Of a stretch of 64,000 nt of DNA, positions 7,283 to 18,176 are shown piece by piece. The stretch comes from Paracoccus sp. (in: a-proteobacteria). Its GTDB lineage: Bacteria > Pseudomonadota > Alphaproteobacteria > Rhodobacterales > Rhodobacteraceae. Where the stretch lies: NCBI RefSeq assembly GCF_030538755.1, contig NZ_JAUNTJ010000009.1, positions 1-64,000 of the forward strand. The letters run 5' to 3'. Within the stretch, counting starts at the first letter, position 1. Every line of letters starts with the position of its first letter. Below the pieces are notes generated by a model. It made no database searches. It was not told where the DNA came from and saw nothing but the letters and a program-made list of their open reading frames with translations. A program made the translations under genes and the position numbers.

Positions 7283-7795
7283 GTGGCGCGAAAGTTCAGG
7301 GGCACAGAGACCGTCAAGGTCGATGGAAAGGGGCGGATGTCCGTTCCCGCCCGGCTGCGCCGTGTGTTCGACGCAGGCGACCCGCAATTCGCCGCCAACA
7401 CCGCCGGGCGCACCCAGATCGTGGCTGTTTACGGCCCCGACGACTGGAACTGGATCGAGCTTTACACCATCGAGGCCATCGACGAAATCGACGACCAGAT
7501 CGACCGCCTGGTGCGCGGCAGCCCGGAACGGCGCTGGCTGGAAACGCTGATGAACGGGCAGTCCACCGATCTGGAAATCGACAAGGAAGGCCGTCTGGTG
7601 CTGCCGCAAAAGCTGCGGGAAAAGCTGGGCCTGACCGAAAACACCGAAACCATTTTTGAAAGCCGGGGCGATTACGTTCAGGTCTATCACCCCGATTCCC
7701 GCCCGCATGATTCGCTGGCGCTGGAGGAATTCACCCATCAGCATGGGTCGGGCTTTGATCCGCGCGCCTTCCTTGCGCAGGCGGCCGAGGGCTAG
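7283..7795 (+). CDS. mraZ: transcriptional regulator MraZ
   Basis: First gene of the dcw cluster, a DNA-binding regulator that usually represses its own operon. The 170-residue product has two AbrB-like repeats, visible as VDGKGRMSVPARLRR near the N-terminus and IDKEGRLVLPQKLREK in the middle. I start it at the GTG at 7283, giving V-A-R-K-F-R-G, because GAGGA lies 8 bases upstream and this is the family N-terminus. The longer open frame runs back through the terminator hairpin. rsmH follows after 3 bases. Confidence 0.95.
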   Translation: MARKFRGTETVKVDGKGRMSVPARLRRVFDAGDPQFAANTAGRTQIVAVYGPDDWNWIELYTIEAIDEIDDQIDRLVRGSPERRWLETLMNGQSTDLEIDKEGRLVLPQKLREKLGLTENTETIFESRGDYVQVYHPDSRPHDSLALEEFTHQHGSGFDPRAFLAQAAEG

Positions 7796-7798
7796 GCC

Positions 7799-8767
7799 GT
7801 GGCCGGGGCGCCTCATATCCCCGTGCTGCTGGACCCGCTGTTGCGCGCGGTTCAGCCGGTGCGGGGCGTCTGGATCGACGGCACCTTTGGCGCGGGCGGC
7901 TATGCCCGCGGTCTGCTGGAGGCCGGGGCGGATCAGGTGATCGGGATCGACCGCGATCCGTCGGTCTTTGACATGGCCGCAGGCTGGGCTGGTGCCTATG
8001 GCGACCGGTTGCGGCTGGTTCAGGGGACGTTTTCCGATATGGACGCGCTGGCCGGGCAGGCCGTGGATGGCGTGGTTCTGGATCTGGGCGTGTCCTCGAT
8101 GCAGCTGGATCAGGCGGATCGCGGCTTTTCCTTTCTGCGCGACGGCCCGCTGGACATGCGGATGAGCGGGCAGGGCGACAGCGCCGCCGATCTGCTGAAC
8201 AGCGCGCCCGAAGGCCGGATCGCCGATGTGCTGTATCATTACGGCGAGGAACGCGCCTCGCGCCGGATCGCCCGTGCCATCGTTGCCGCGCGCCCGCTGA
8301 CCCGCACCGCGCAACTGGCCGAGGTGGTGGCATCCCGCCTGCCGCGCCCGAAACCGGGGCAGAGCCACCCGGCCACCCGCGCCTTTCAGGCGATCCGCAT
8401 CTGGGTGAACGACGAATTCGGTCAGCTTGTCGCCGGGCTGTCTGCCGCCGAACGTGCCTTGCGCCCCGGCGGGCGGCTGGCCGTGGTCAGCTTTCATTCG
8501 CTGGAAGATCGCATCGTCAAGCGGTTCCTGCAATCGCGCGCGGGCGGGCAGGGCGGCAGCCGTTACGCCCCCGAGGTGGTGCAGGCCGCGCCCGCCTTTA
8601 CCCTGCCGTTCCGCCGCGCCATCGGTGCCGATGATGCCGAACTGGCAGCCAATCCGCGCGCGCGTTCGGCCTTTTTGCGGGTGGGGGTTCGCACCGATGC
8701 CCCGGCGGCTGCGGTCGATCCGCGTGAGCTGGCGATGCCGTCCTTGCCGCAGGGGGGCGCGCGATGA
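7799..8767 (+). CDS. rsmH: 16S rRNA (cytosine(1402)-N4)-methyltransferase
   Basis: RsmH (MraW) methylates C1402 of 16S rRNA. The 322-residue SAM-dependent enzyme shows H-I-P-V-L at the N-terminus, the SAM-binding segment [12 protein letters not shown] (about 25-36), the [13 protein letters not shown] motif, and [11 protein letters not shown] near residue 235, all conserved in the family. Translation starts at GTG 7799, preceded by a GAGGG site. It overlaps ftsL by 4 bases (ATGA), indicating coupling. Confidence 0.96.
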   Translation: MAGAPHIPVLLDPLLRAVQPVRGVWIDGTFGAGGYARGLLEAGADQVIGIDRDPSVFDMAAGWAGAYGDRLRLVQGTFSDMDALAGQAVDGVVLDLGVSSMQLDQADRGFSFLRDGPLDMRMSGQGDSAADLLNSAPEGRIADVLYHYGEERASRRIARAIVAARPLTRTAQLAEVVASRLPRPKPGQSHPATRAFQAIRIWVNDEFGQLVAGLSAAERALRPGGRLAVVSFHSLEDRIVKRFLQSRAGGQGGSRYAPEVVQAAPAFTLPFRRAIGADDAELAANPRARSAFLRVGVRTDAPAAAVDPRELAMPSLPQGGAR

Positions 8768-9138
8768 AAACGCTGTTGTATGTCGTCTGTCTGGCGCTGG
8801 TGATGACACTGGCCTTTTGGGCTTATCGCGAAAACTATCGCACGCAATCAGCCATTTCGGAAAAGAACCGCACCGAACGCGAGATCGCGCAACTGCGCGA
8901 GGATCTGGGTGTTCTGCGCGCCGAATGGGCGTTTCTGAACCGGCCCGAGCGGTTGCGCGAACTGGTGGCGCTGAATTTCGATCAGCTTGGGCTGGTGCCG
9001 CTGCAATCGGAGCAGTTTCTGGACCTGAACCAGATCGACTATCCCGTAAACCCGCCGCCCGCCGCCGCCTCTGGCGCGGATGCGCTGGACCCGACCGCCG
9101 ACCGCACCGGCCGCCCGCCGCTGCGCCCTGACCGTTAA
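8764..9138 (+). CDS. ftsL: cell division protein FtsL
   Basis: Small bitopic divisome protein of 124 residues. It has a short N-terminus, one transmembrane helix (about residues 4-20), and a periplasmic coiled-coil-like stretch rich in E/R/L (about 30-65), followed by a Pro/Ala-rich tail. Sequence conservation is low, so the call rests on topology, size and position between rsmH and ftsI. It begins inside the rsmH stop codon. Confidence 0.87.
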   Translation: MKTLLYVVCLALVMTLAFWAYRENYRTQSAISEKNRTEREIAQLREDLGVLRAEWAFLNRPERLRELVALNFDQLGLVPLQSEQFLDLNQIDYPVNPPPAAASGADALDPTADRTGRPPLRPDR

Positions 9139-9148
9139 AGAGGCCGCC

Positions 9149-10978
9149 ATGATCCGCACGCCCCTTCGCCCCTTGGCCCGTATCCTGAACGCCCGTGAAA
9201 AGGGCGAAAACCCCGACGCGATCGAGGCCGAAAACCGCGCGCGCCGACATGCCGAAATTCAGGATGGCGCGCGGCGGCGGGCCGAAGGGCGGCTGGTGGT
9301 GATGGCGGCCTGCTTTGTCATCGCCTTTGGCACTGTCGGGGTGCGCATGGGGATGCTGGCCGCCTCGCAACCGACCGAGCCGGTTTCGGCGGTCACGGGC
9401 ACCGACATCATTTCGCAGCGCGCCGATATTACCGACCGCAAGGGGCGGATTCTGGCGACGAACCTGCTGACCCATGCGCTGTATGCCCACCCTCAGCAGA
9501 TGATCGACCCGATCCGCGCCGCTGACGGGCTGGCCCGCATCTTCCCCGATCTCGACCGCGACAAACTGCGTGCCGATTTCACCGGCGAGCGTAAATTCCT
9601 GTGGATTCGCAAGCGGTTGTCACCCGAACAGATGCAGGCGGTTCACGACATCGGCGAACCCGGCCTGCTGTTCGGCCCGCGCGAGATGCGGCTTTACCCG
9701 AACGGGCATCTGGCCAGCCATATCCTTGGCGGTTCCGGCTTTGGTCAGGAAGGCGTTGCCAGTGCCGAGGTTCTGGGTGTGGCGGGCGTGGAAAAGGCGT
9801 TCGACGGCTGGCTGCGCGATCCGGCCCGCGACGGCGCGCCGCTGCAACTGTCCATCGACCTGACCGCGCAGCAGGCGATGGAGGAAGTGCTGGCATCCGG
9901 CATGAAGGTGATGAACGCCAAGGGTGCCACCGCCGTTCTGCTGGAGGTCCAGACCGGCGAGATCGTCGCCATGGCCAGCCTGCCCGACTTTGACCCGAAC
10001 GACCGCCCGCGCCCGCTGCTGACGGGCGATCCCTCGGACAGCCCGATCTTTAACCGGGCGGTGCAGGGCCAGTATGAGCTGGGGTCCACCTTCAAGATCT
10101 TTCCGGTGGCGCAGGCGCTGGATCTGCAACTGATTAACCCCAATTCGGGCATCAACACCACCAGCCCGATGCAGATCGGCAAATATCGCATCCGCGATTT
10201 CCACAGCTATGGCCGCGAATTGTCGGCGACCGATGTGATCGTAAAGTCCTCGAACGTCGGCACGGTGCGGATCGCGCAGATTCTGGGGGTCGAACGGCAG
10301 CGGGATTTTCTGCAAGATCTGGGCCTGTTCGAGCCGACCCCGATTGAAATGGTCGAGGCGCCGACCGGACGCCCCTTGGTGCCAAGCCGCTGGCCTGCGG
10401 TGACGGCGGCGACGGTTTCCTTTGGCCACGGCCTTGCCGCCAGCCCGCTGCATTTGGCAGCCGCCTATGCGACGATTGCCAATGACGGCAAGCGGGTGAC
10501 GCCGACTCTGGTGCATGGCCGCGCCCGCCCCGAAGGCGAACAGGTGATGTCGCCGCGCGCCGCCAAGATGGCCGTCTCCATGCTGCGTCAGGTGGTGACG
10601 CGCGGCACCGCCCGTCAGGCCGAGGTGCCGGGCTATGAAATCGCCGGCAAGACCGGCACCGCCGACAAGCCGCGCCCCGGCGGCGGCTATTACGATAACA
10701 AGGTGGTGGCCACCTTTGCTTCGGTTTTCCCGGCAAGCGCGCCGAAATATGTGCTGGTGGTGACGCTGGATGAACCCTCGGTCGGGCGCATGGGCGGCGA
10801 AAGCCGCACGGCGGGGGCGACGGCGGTGCCGGTGGCGGCCGAAATGGTGCGGCGTCTGGCCCCTCTGGTCGGGCTGGCCCCGGTGACGGGCGACAAGCTG
10901 CCCACGATCGAGCCGCGCCGCGAAGCGCGTGTTGAACCCGGCCCCGCAGGCGGGCTACAGCGCGTGGCAAGCAACTGA
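9149..10978 (+). CDS. ftsI: septal peptidoglycan transpeptidase FtsI (PBP3)
   Basis: Class B penicillin-binding protein that cross-links septal peptidoglycan. The 609-residue protein has an N-terminal cytoplasmic part, one transmembrane helix (about 50-70), a PBP dimer domain, and the transpeptidase domain. The latter carries the catalytic S-T-F-K (serine near residue 313), the SSN motif (KSSNVG) and KTGTA. I chose ATG 9149 because AGAGG is upstream and it follows the ftsL stop. An earlier in-frame ATG lies within ftsL. Confidence 0.96.
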   Translation: MIRTPLRPLARILNAREKGENPDAIEAENRARRHAEIQDGARRRAEGRLVVMAACFVIAFGTVGVRMGMLAASQPTEPVSAVTGTDIISQRADITDRKGRILATNLLTHALYAHPQQMIDPIRAADGLARIFPDLDRDKLRADFTGERKFLWIRKRLSPEQMQAVHDIGEPGLLFGPREMRLYPNGHLASHILGGSGFGQEGVASAEVLGVAGVEKAFDGWLRDPARDGAPLQLSIDLTAQQAMEEVLASGMKVMNAKGATAVLLEVQTGEIVAMASLPDFDPNDRPRPLLTGDPSDSPIFNRAVQGQYELGSTFKIFPVAQALDLQLINPNSGINTTSPMQIGKYRIRDFHSYGRELSATDVIVKSSNVGTVRIAQILGVERQRDFLQDLGLFEPTPIEMVEAPTGRPLVPSRWPAVTAATVSFGHGLAASPLHLAAAYATIANDGKRVTPTLVHGRARPEGEQVMSPRAAKMAVSMLRQVVTRGTARQAEVPGYEIAGKTGTADKPRPGGGYYDNKVVATFASVFPASAPKYVLVVTLDEPSVGRMGGESRTAGATAVPVAAEMVRRLAPLVGLAPVTGDKLPTIEPRREARVEPGPAGGLQRVASN

Positions 10979-10990
10979 CGGGGGCACGGG

Positions 10991-12481
10991 ATGGCGGCGC
11001 AGCAGATGGAACGTAAACTGTCGGCACTGGGGCTGCGCGCCGCAGGCGGGCGTGATCCGGCTGTCACCGGCCTTGCGCTGGACAGCCGCGCCGTGCGCGA
11101 TGGCTTTTTGTTTGCCGCGCTGCCCGGTTCGGCGGTTCATGGCGGCGAATTCATCCAATACGCGCTGCGGCAGGGCGCGGCGGCGGTGCTGACCGACCGC
11201 ACGGGCGCCGATCTGGCCTCTGATGCGCTGGCGGGCTGGGATGGTGCGCTGATCGTGGCCGAAGACCCGCGCGCCGCGCTGGCCGGGGCGGCGGCGCTGT
11301 GGTTCGGCGCGCAGCCGGAAACCATGGTGGGCGTCACGGGGACTTCGGGCAAGACTTCGGTCGTCAACTTTACCCGGCAGTTGTGGCAGGCGATGGGGGT
11401 TCCGGCGATCAGCCTTGGCACCATGGGCGTTCAGGGTGATTTTCAGGCCAAGCTGGCGCATACCACCCCCGACCCGCTGACCCTGCACCGCCTTTTGGCC
11501 GAGGCCGCGGCGGCGGGCGTCACCCATGCCGCGATGGAGGCATCCAGCCACGGCCTTGACCAGCGCCGTCTGGACGGGGTGCGGCTGGTGGCGGGGGCGT
11601 TTACCAACTTCAGCCAGGACCATCTGGATTACCACGCAAATTTCGATGAATATTTCGCGGCCAAGGCGCTGTTGTTCACCCGGATTCTGGACGAAGGCGC
11701 GGGGGCCGTCATCAACACCGACGACCCGCGCGGCCAGCAGATGGCCGCCATTGCGCTGGAGCGCGGGCTGCGCCTGACCACCGTGGGCCGGGGCGAGGGC
11801 GCTGACCTGCGCATTCTGGGCCAGCGGTTTGATGCCACCGGGCAGGATCTGCGCTTTTCCGTCGATGGGCAGGCGCATCTGGCCCGCCTGCCGCTGATCG
11901 GCGGCTTTCAGGCCGAAAACGTGCTGGCGGCGCTGGGGCTGGTGATGGCGTCCGGCACGGCTTCGGATGATGTCATCCCGCATCTGCCCGCGATCACCAC
12001 CGTGCGCGGCCGGATGGAGTTGGCCGCCCTGCGCGACAACGGCGCGGCGGTGTTCGTCGATTACGCGCATAAACCCGGCGCGGTGATCGCGGCGCTGCAA
12101 AGCCTGCGCCCGCATGTGCTGGGCCGCATCGTTGTCGTGCTGGGTGCAGGTGGCGACCGCGACAAGGGCAAGCGTCCGCTGATGGGCGAGGCCGCGCGCC
12201 AGTTCGCCGATGTGGTCATCATCACCGACGACAACCCCCGCACCGAAGACCCCGCCGCCATCCGCGCCGAGGTGCTGGCCGCTGCCGGTTCCGACGCGAC
12301 CGAGGTTCCCGACCGGGCCGAGGCGATCCTGCGCGGCGTTGACGCCTTGCAGCCGGGCGACGCGCTGTTGATCGCGGGCAAGGGGCACGAAACCGGGCAG
12401 ATCATCGGCACCGATGTTTACCCCTTTGACGATGCGGAACAGGCGTCGGTCGCCGTTGCCGCGCTGGATGGCAAGATATGA
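10991..12481 (+). CDS. murE: UDP-MurNAc-tripeptide synthetase
   Basis: Mur ligase that adds the third stem-peptide residue in the cytoplasm. The 496-residue enzyme shows the ATP-binding GTSGKTS motif (about 117-123) and the DNPR motif in the C-terminal domain (about 416-419) that marks meso-diaminopimelate-adding MurE. The stop overlaps the murF start by 4 bases (ATGA), so translation is coupled. Confidence 0.96.
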   Translation: MAAQQMERKLSALGLRAAGGRDPAVTGLALDSRAVRDGFLFAALPGSAVHGGEFIQYALRQGAAAVLTDRTGADLASDALAGWDGALIVAEDPRAALAGAAALWFGAQPETMVGVTGTSGKTSVVNFTRQLWQAMGVPAISLGTMGVQGDFQAKLAHTTPDPLTLHRLLAEAAAAGVTHAAMEASSHGLDQRRLDGVRLVAGAFTNFSQDHLDYHANFDEYFAAKALLFTRILDEGAGAVINTDDPRGQQMAAIALERGLRLTTVGRGEGADLRILGQRFDATGQDLRFSVDGQAHLARLPLIGGFQAENVLAALGLVMASGTASDDVIPHLPAITTVRGRMELAALRDNGAAVFVDYAHKPGAVIAALQSLRPHVLGRIVVVLGAGGDRDKGKRPLMGEAARQFADVVIITDDNPRTEDPAAIRAEVLAAAGSDATEVPDRAEAILRGVDALQPGDALLIAGKGHETGQIIGTDVYPFDDAEQASVAVAALDGKI

Positions 12482-13860
12482 CGCTGTGGACCGCATCCGA
12501 CGCCGCTGCCGCCACCGGCGGGCGGGTGACTGCTGACTGGGCCGCCACCGGCATCAGCATCGACACCCGCACCATCCGCCCCGGCGATCTGTTCGTCGCC
12601 CTGTCCGCCGCGCGCGACGGCCATGATTTCGTCACCGCCGCCCTTGCGCGCGGGGCCGCTGCGGCGCTGGTGTCGCGCGTGCCCGACGGGGTGCCCGCCG
12701 ATGCGCCGCTGCTGATCGTCGATGACGTCACGGCCGCGCTGGAATCCCTGGGCCGCGCGGGCCGTGCCCGGCTGCGCGGGCGGGTGCTGGCGATCACCGG
12801 ATCGGTCGGCAAGACCTCGACCAAGGATATGGCCGCCGCCGCTCTGGCCGGGCAGGGCCGTGTTCACGCGGCCGAGGCATCGCTGAACAACCATTGGGGC
12901 GTGCCGCTGACGCTGGCGCGGATGCCCGCCGACACCGACTTTGCCATCATCGAGATCGGCATGAACCACCCCGGCGAAATCGCGCCGCTGGCCCGCATCG
13001 CCCGCCCACATGTGGCGATGATTACCACCGTAGCCGCCGCCCATCTTGAGGCATTTGCCGATATTCAGGGCATTGCCCGCGAAAAAGCCGCGATCTTTGC
13101 CGGGCTGGAGCCTATGGGAAGCGCCATCCTGCCCGAGGATCTGGACGTCACCCCGATCCTGCGCGACGGCGCGGATGCGGCGGGTGCGGTGGTCGTCGGC
13201 TTTGGCGCATCCGGCGCGGCGCGGCCCGTCAGCGTGACGCCGGATGGCGACGGCACGCAGGTGCGCGCGCGGGTTCTGGGCGAGACGGTTGATTTCCACC
13301 TTGCCAGCATGGGCGCGCATTTCGTGATGAACGCGGTCGGCGTGCTGGCGGCGCTGGTGCAGCTTGGGGCCGACCTTGGCGCGTCGGCGCGCGGTCTGGC
13401 CGGCTGGCGACCCTATCACGGACGCGGTGCGGTGGAACGGCTGGGGCCGATCACCCTGCTGGACGACAGCTATAACGCCAACCCCGCCAGCCTTGCCGCC
13501 GGTCTGGCCACGCTGGAGCGCCTGCCGCCGGGTCGCCGCGTCGCCATTCTGGGCGACATGCTGGAACTTGGCCCCGACGAGATGACGATCCACCAGCAGA
13601 TCGCAAGCTGGCCGGTGATGGGCGGAATTTCGCTGGTTCACGCCTGCGGCCCTAGAATGCGCGCGATGTTTGACGCGCTTGCTGTTGAAAAACAAGGAAT
13701 TTGGGCCGAAACGGCTGATGGCCTGATCGACCGCGCCGATGCGCTGATCCAGCCCGGCGATGTGGTATTCGTCAAAGGCTCCAAATCCTCGCGCGTGGCG
13801 GCGGTTGTTGACGCCTTGCGCAAAACTTGGCACAGGCCCGCGCCTGACACAAAGGGTTAA
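12478..13860 (+). CDS. murF: UDP-MurNAc-tripeptide D-alanyl-D-alanine ligase
   Basis: Mur ligase that completes the UDP-MurNAc-pentapeptide by adding D-Ala-D-Ala. The 460-residue protein has the P-loop [11 protein letters not shown] near residue 108, the LNNHWGVP segment typical of MurF, and DDSYNANP in the C-terminal half. The start overlaps the murE stop; mraY starts 2 bases after its own stop. Confidence 0.96.
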   Translation: MTLWTASDAAAATGGRVTADWAATGISIDTRTIRPGDLFVALSAARDGHDFVTAALARGAAAALVSRVPDGVPADAPLLIVDDVTAALESLGRAGRARLRGRVLAITGSVGKTSTKDMAAAALAGQGRVHAAEASLNNHWGVPLTLARMPADTDFAIIEIGMNHPGEIAPLARIARPHVAMITTVAAAHLEAFADIQGIAREKAAIFAGLEPMGSAILPEDLDVTPILRDGADAAGAVVVGFGASGAARPVSVTPDGDGTQVRARVLGETVDFHLASMGAHFVMNAVGVLAALVQLGADLGASARGLAGWRPYHGRGAVERLGPITLLDDSYNANPASLAAGLATLERLPPGRRVAILGDMLELGPDEMTIHQQIASWPVMGGISLVHACGPRMRAMFDALAVEKQGIWAETADGLIDRADALIQPGDVVFVKGSKSSRVAAVVDALRKTWHRPAPDTKG

Positions 13861-13862
13861 CG

Positions 13863-14945
13863 ATGCTTTACTGGCTCAGCGGGCTGTCCGAAGGCGGCGA
13901 TCTTTTCAACCTGTTCCGCTATATCACCTTCCGGGCGGGTGCGGCCTTTTTCACCGCGCTGCTGTTCGGGTTCATCTTTGGCAAACCGCTGATTAACTAT
14001 CTGCGCCGGGTGCAGAAAAAGGGCCAGCCGATCCGCGACGACGGCCCCGAGGGGCATTTCGTCAAGGCCGGCACGCCGACCATGGGCGGGCTGCTGATCC
14101 TGACGGCGCTGTTCACCTCGACCCTGCTGTGGGCGCGGCTGGATAACGGCTATGTCTGGATCGTGCTGCTGGTGACGCTGGCCTATGCGCTGATCGGCTT
14201 TGCCGACGATTATGCCAAGGTCACGAAACAGCACCACGCCGGCCTGTCGGGAAAGGTCAGGCTGGGCCTGGGCGTTCTGATCGGGCTGGCGGCCTCGGTC
14301 GCGGCGATGATGCTGCACCCCGCCGGGCTGACCGGGCAACTGGCGCTGCCGGTGTTCAAGGATGCGCTGATTAACCTGTCGTTCTTTTTCCCGGTCTTCG
14401 GGATGCTGGTCATCGTCGGTTCGGCCAATGCGGTGAACCTGACCGACGGGCTGGACGGGCTGGCGATCATGCCGGTGATGATCGCCGCCGGAACACTGGG
14501 CGTGATCGCCTATACCGTGGGGCGGGTCGATTTCACCAATTATCTGGGCGTCCACCATGTGCCCGGCACCGGGGAAATCCTGATCTTCGTCTCGGCGCTG
14601 ATCGGCGGAGGGCTGGGGTTCCTGTGGTATAACGCGCCCCCCGCCGCCGTATTCATGGGCGATACCGGCTCGCTGGCCTTGGGCGGTGCCTTGGGCGCGA
14701 TCGCGGTTGTGACGAAACATGAAATCGTGCTGGCCATCGTCGGCGGGCTGTTCGTGGTCGAGGCGCTGTCGGTCATCATTCAGGTGCTGTATTTCAAACG
14801 CACCGGCAAGCGCGTGTTCCTGATGGCCCCCATCCACCACCACTTCGAGAAAAAAGGCTGGGCCGAACCGCAGATCGTGATCCGCTTCTGGATCATCTCG
14901 CTGGTGCTGGCGCTGATCGGATTGGCAACGCTGAAACTGCGGTGA
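13863..14945 (+). CDS. mraY: phospho-MurNAc-pentapeptide translocase
   Basis: Polytopic inner-membrane enzyme that makes lipid I from UDP-MurNAc-pentapeptide and undecaprenyl phosphate. The 360 residues form about ten transmembrane helices. Conserved segments include [14 protein letters not shown] (catalytic DD), [10 protein letters not shown] and the histidine-rich HHHFE near the C-terminus. The N-terminus MLYWLSGLS is typical for alphaproteobacterial MraY. Confidence 0.97.
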   Translation: MLYWLSGLSEGGDLFNLFRYITFRAGAAFFTALLFGFIFGKPLINYLRRVQKKGQPIRDDGPEGHFVKAGTPTMGGLLILTALFTSTLLWARLDNGYVWIVLLVTLAYALIGFADDYAKVTKQHHAGLSGKVRLGLGVLIGLAASVAAMMLHPAGLTGQLALPVFKDALINLSFFFPVFGMLVIVGSANAVNLTDGLDGLAIMPVMIAAGTLGVIAYTVGRVDFTNYLGVHHVPGTGEILIFVSALIGGGLGFLWYNAPPAAVFMGDTGSLALGGALGAIAVVTKHEIVLAIVGGLFVVEALSVIIQVLYFKRTGKRVFLMAPIHHHFEKKGWAEPQIVIRFWIISLVLALIGLATLKLR

Positions 14946-14954
14946 GGGCGAAAG

Positions 14955-15302
14955 TTGCGCGACCCCATACCACCTAACCGCAACATCGCCTTCCTGTCCG
15001 GGCTTTTCTCTGCCTGCGGTCTGGCGGCGGGGATGATGGCTTTGGCGGGGCTGTGCCTGCATGTCAGCAAAACGCACGCATGGCTGGGCTGGTGTGGAGC
15101 CGTCTTTTTCAGCACCGGCACCGTCGTTGCCCTGCTGCGCCTTGCCGATCTGGTTACGGTGGCGATGATGAACTCGGGCCGCCGGGGCGGCTGGAAATTC
15201 GCGGATGCCGAGGCGCTGATGATCGCTTTCGCCGTAACCCTGCTATGGGCCGCCACAATCGCCGTGGCTGTTCTGGGCATCCCCGGCGTGCTTGCGACAT
15301 GA
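14955..15302 (+). CDS. small membrane protein between mraY and murD
   Basis: I do not recognise the family. The 115-residue product has three to four hydrophobic segments (about 12-35, 42-62, 85-112) separated by short polar links, with a basic N-terminus. It starts at TTG 14955 with GAGGG about 9 bases upstream and follows mraY by only 9 bases, so it is probably co-transcribed. Its place within the lipid-I/murein genes suggests an envelope role, but nothing in the sequence fixes a function. The TTG start is uncertain. Confidence 0.6.
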   Translation: MRDPIPPNRNIAFLSGLFSACGLAAGMMALAGLCLHVSKTHAWLGWCGAVFFSTGTVVALLRLADLVTVAMMNSGRRGGWKFADAEALMIAFAVTLLWAATIAVAVLGIPGVLAT

Positions 15303-15340
15303 CGCGCCCCTTCCTGATCCTGACAAAGCCATGTTGACAG

Positions 15341-15392
15341 GCATCTTTGGTCCCTAAATATCCTCGGGGGGTCCGGGGGGCGAAGCGCCCCC
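15341..15392 (-). repeat. dispersed GGATATTT repeat, copy 1 (reverse orientation)
   Basis: Reverse complement of 15341-15370 reads CCCCCCGAGGATATTT then ACCAAAGATG, the core shared with 16858-16886 and 47165-47192. Beside it lies a hairpin of G and C runs (15376-15382 with 15386-15392). It sits in the gap before murD. Confidence 0.7.
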
Positions 15393-15421
15393 GGCCGGGC
15401 CGCCGCAATCGGAGCCAGCAC

Positions 15422-16819
15422 ATGATCCCCGTCCAAAACGTCACCAACCAGACCATCGCCGTCCTTGGCCTTGGCCGTTCCGGCAAAGCCACCGCAGCCG
15501 CTCTGACTGCGGGGGGGGCGAATGTCATCGCATGGGATGACGGTGTTGATACCCGCGAACAGGCGCAGGCGGACGGGCTGACCATCCGCGATCTGACCCG
15601 CGATGAGGCGTGGCAAGGGGTCGGCGCGCTGATCGTCAGCCCCGGCATTCCGCATCTTTATCCCCGCCCGCACCCGGTCATCGCCAAGGCGCTGGATCTG
15701 GGCATTCCGGTCGATAATGACATCGGCCTGTTCTTCCGCAGCTTTGCGACGGCGGAATGGAACCAGTTCGACCGTATGCCGCAGGTGATCGCCATCACCG
15801 GCAGCAACGGCAAATCCACCACCACGGCGCTGATCCATCATATCCTGCGCGAATCCGGGCGTCCTTGCCAGATGGGCGGCAATATCGGCACCGGCGTGCT
15901 GTCGCTGGACCCGGCCCATGATGGCGAGGTCGTGGTGTTAGAGTTGTCCAGCTATCAGACCGACCTTGCCCGCGCGCTGACCCCGGATGTGGCGGTGTTC
16001 ACCAATCTGTCGCCCGACCATCTGGACCGGCACGGCGGGCTGGGCGGTTATTTCGCGGCCAAGCGGCGGCTGTTTTCCGAGGGCGGGCCGGATCGCGCGG
16101 TGATCGGCGTGGATGAGGTCGAGGGCCGCTTTCTGGCCGGGCAGATGGCGATGGCCCCGGCGGATGACCGGGTGATCCGGGTTTCCGCCGGGCAAAAGCT
16201 GGACGGGCCGGGCTGGTCGGTATTCGCGCGCAAGGGGTTTCTGGCCGAATATCGCAAGGGGCGGCAGGTGGCCTCGGTCGATCTGCGCAGCATCCCCGGC
16301 CTGCCGGGCGCGCATAACCACCAGAACGCCTGCGCCGCCTGGGCCGCCTGCCGCGCTGTCGGCCTGTCCCCCCGCGACATCGAAGAGGCGATGCGCAGCT
16401 TTGCCGGTTTACCGCATCGCAGCCAGACCGTGGCCGAGATCGGCGGCGTGCGTTACGTCAACGATTCCAAGGCAACCAATGTGGACGCCGCCGCCAAGGC
16501 GCTGGCCGCGTTTCCGCGTATCCGCTGGATCGCCGGGGGTTTGGGCAAAGAGGGCGGCATCGCGGCGCTGGCTCCGCATCTGGGATCGGTGGTCAAGGCC
16601 TATCTGATCGGCCATTCCGCCCGCGACTTTGCGCTGGACATCGGTGCGGTGCCCTATGAGATCGCCGAAACGATGGAAGCCGCCGTCGCAAGCGCCAGTG
16701 CCGAGGCCCAGCCGGGCGAGGTCGTGCTGTTGGCCCCTGCTGCCGCCAGTTTCGACCAATACCCCAATTTCGAAAAGCGCGGCGAGCATTTTGCCGCCTT
16801 GGTGCGGGCTTTGGCCTAG
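15422..16819 (+). CDS. murD: UDP-MurNAc-L-alanine:D-glutamate ligase
   Basis: Mur ligase adding D-glutamate to UDP-MurNAc-L-Ala. The 465-residue protein has the N-terminal UDP-binding GLGRSGKA (about 16-23), the P-loop [10 protein letters not shown] (about 128-137), LSSYQTD and the C-terminal [11 protein letters not shown] segment. I start at ATG 15422 with GGAG upstream; the extra open codons before it belong to the intergenic repeat. The 120-bp gap here is one of the few breaks within the dcw genes. Confidence 0.96.
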   Translation: MIPVQNVTNQTIAVLGLGRSGKATAAALTAGGANVIAWDDGVDTREQAQADGLTIRDLTRDEAWQGVGALIVSPGIPHLYPRPHPVIAKALDLGIPVDNDIGLFFRSFATAEWNQFDRMPQVIAITGSNGKSTTTALIHHILRESGRPCQMGGNIGTGVLSLDPAHDGEVVVLELSSYQTDLARALTPDVAVFTNLSPDHLDRHGGLGGYFAAKRRLFSEGGPDRAVIGVDEVEGRFLAGQMAMAPADDRVIRVSAGQKLDGPGWSVFARKGFLAEYRKGRQVASVDLRSIPGLPGAHNHQNACAAWAACRAVGLSPRDIEEAMRSFAGLPHRSQTVAEIGGVRYVNDSKATNVDAAAKALAAFPRIRWIAGGLGKEGGIAALAPHLGSVVKAYLIGHSARDFALDIGAVPYEIAETMEAAVASASAEAQPGEVVLLAPAAASFDQYPNFEKRGEHFAALVRALA

Positions 16820-16821
16820 CA

Positions 16822-16886
16822 GGGGGGCTGTCTGCCCCCCATCGCCGTTCCGGCGATTCCCCCCGAGGATATTTTCAAACGAAAGA
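16822..16886 (+). repeat. dispersed GGATATTT repeat, copy 2
   Basis: Composite element directly after the murD stop: a G6/C6 hairpin (16822-16840), a second hairpin ATCGCCG-TTC-CGGCGAT (16841-16857), then CCCCCCGAGGATATTT and a partly changed ACCAAAGA tail. The order and sequence match 47131-47192. It may also act as a transcript 3' end. Confidence 0.75.
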
Positions 16887-17015
16887 CGGGCGCCGGGCTG
16901 ACCCTGCGTGAAAAATGCAGATTGGGTGGTAGCGCGGCGGGTTGTTTCGCGCTATGCTGCCCGGCACGAGACCCGGAAAAACGGGCGAGGCAGAGGCAGT
17001 GACGGCGGTATTCCC

Positions 17016-18176
17016 ATGACCGAGATGGTCTTTGGTGCTGCGCCCGCGCGGGCGGGCGACCCTATTCTTCCGCGTTGGTGGCGCACGGTGGACCGCTGGG
17101 CTTTGGCCTGCGTGTTGGGCCTGTTCGCCATCGGCTTGTTGCTGGGGCTGGCCGCTTCGGTGCCTCTGGCGGAAAAGAACAATCTGCCGCGGTTTTATTA
17201 CGTCAGCCGGCAGGCGTTCTTTGGCGGCGTTGCCCTGGTGGTGATGGTCGTCATTTCCATGCTGAACCCCAAGCAGGTGCGCCGGATCGGGGTGCTGGGC
17301 TTTGTGGCAGCCTTTCTGGCGGTTCTGGCCTTGCCGGTGATCGGCACCGATTTCGGCAAGGGGGCCGTGCGCTGGCTGTCTTTCGCCGGGGTTTCGGTGC
17401 AGCCGTCCGAATTTCTAAAGCCCGGCTTTGTCGCCATGGCTGCGTGGTTCATGGCTTCGGCGCAAGAGGTGGGCGGGCCTCCGGGGCGGTTGTATTCCTT
17501 TTGCCTGACCGTGTTTATCGTGCTGATGCTGGCATTTCAGCCTGACTTTGGTCAGGCCACGCTGATCCTGTTCGCCTGGGGTGTGATGTATTTCGTCGCC
17601 GGTGCGCCGATGATGGTGCTGATGGTGGTGGCCGGGCTGGCGGGTTTGGGCGGCATGTTCGCCTATGGCGCGTCTGAACATTTCGCCCGTCGCATCGACG
17701 GCTTTCTGACCGCCGAGGTCGATCCGCGGACTCAGCTTGGCTATGCCACCAATGCCATTCAAGAGGGCGGTTTCTTTGGCGTCGGCGTGGGTGAGGGGAC
17801 GGTGAAATGGTCGCTGCCCGATGCGCATACCGACTTCATCATCGCCGTTGCCGCCGAGGAATACGGCCTGATTATGGTGCTGGCGATCATCGCGCTGTAT
17901 GGTGTGATCGTGTCGCGGTCGCTGCTGCGGCTGCTGAAAGAGCGTGACCCCTTTACCCGCATTGCCGGAACCGGGCTGGCCTGTGCCTTTGGCGTGCAGG
18001 CGCTGGTGAATATGGGTGTGGCCGTGCGGCTGTTGCCCGCCAAGGGGATGACGCTGCCGTTCGTCAGCTATGGCGGGTCGTCCGTGATTGCCTCGGGCAT
18101 TGCGATGGGGATGCTGCTGGCGCTGACCCGTTCGCGCCCGCAAGGCGGCATCACCGATATTCTGAGGCATCGCTGA
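17016..18176 (+). CDS. ftsW: septal peptidoglycan glycosyltransferase FtsW
   Basis: SEDS-family lipid II polymerase of the divisome, working with FtsI. The 386-residue protein has about ten transmembrane helices and the SEDS signatures KGAVRWL, QPSEFLK and, near the C-terminus, [10 protein letters not shown]. Start at ATG 17016; upstream in-frame codons have no family resemblance. It overlaps murG by one base (TGATG). Confidence 0.95.
   Translation: MTEMVFGAAPARAGDPILPRWWRTVDRWALACVLGLFAIGLLLGLAASVPLAEKNNLPRFYYVSRQAFFGGVALVVMVVISMLNPKQVRRIGVLGFVAAFLAVLALPVIGTDFGKGAVRWLSFAGVSVQPSEFLKPGFVAMAAWFMASAQEVGGPPGRLYSFCLTVFIVLMLAFQPDFGQATLILFAWGVMYFVAGAPMMVLMVVAGLAGLGGMFAYGASEHFARRIDGFLTAEVDPRTQLGYATNAIQEGGFFGVGVGEGTVKWSLPDAHTDFIIAVAAEEYGLIMVLAIIALYGVIVSRSLLRLLKERDPFTRIAGTGLACAFGVQALVNMGVAVRLLPAKGMTLPFVSYGGSSVIASGIAMGMLLALTRSRPQGGITDILRHR

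Noticed and set aside
7100-9490. Long minus-strand frame opposite mraZ-rsmH-ftsL
   Set aside because: Overlaps three well-supported genes and shows no family resemblance.
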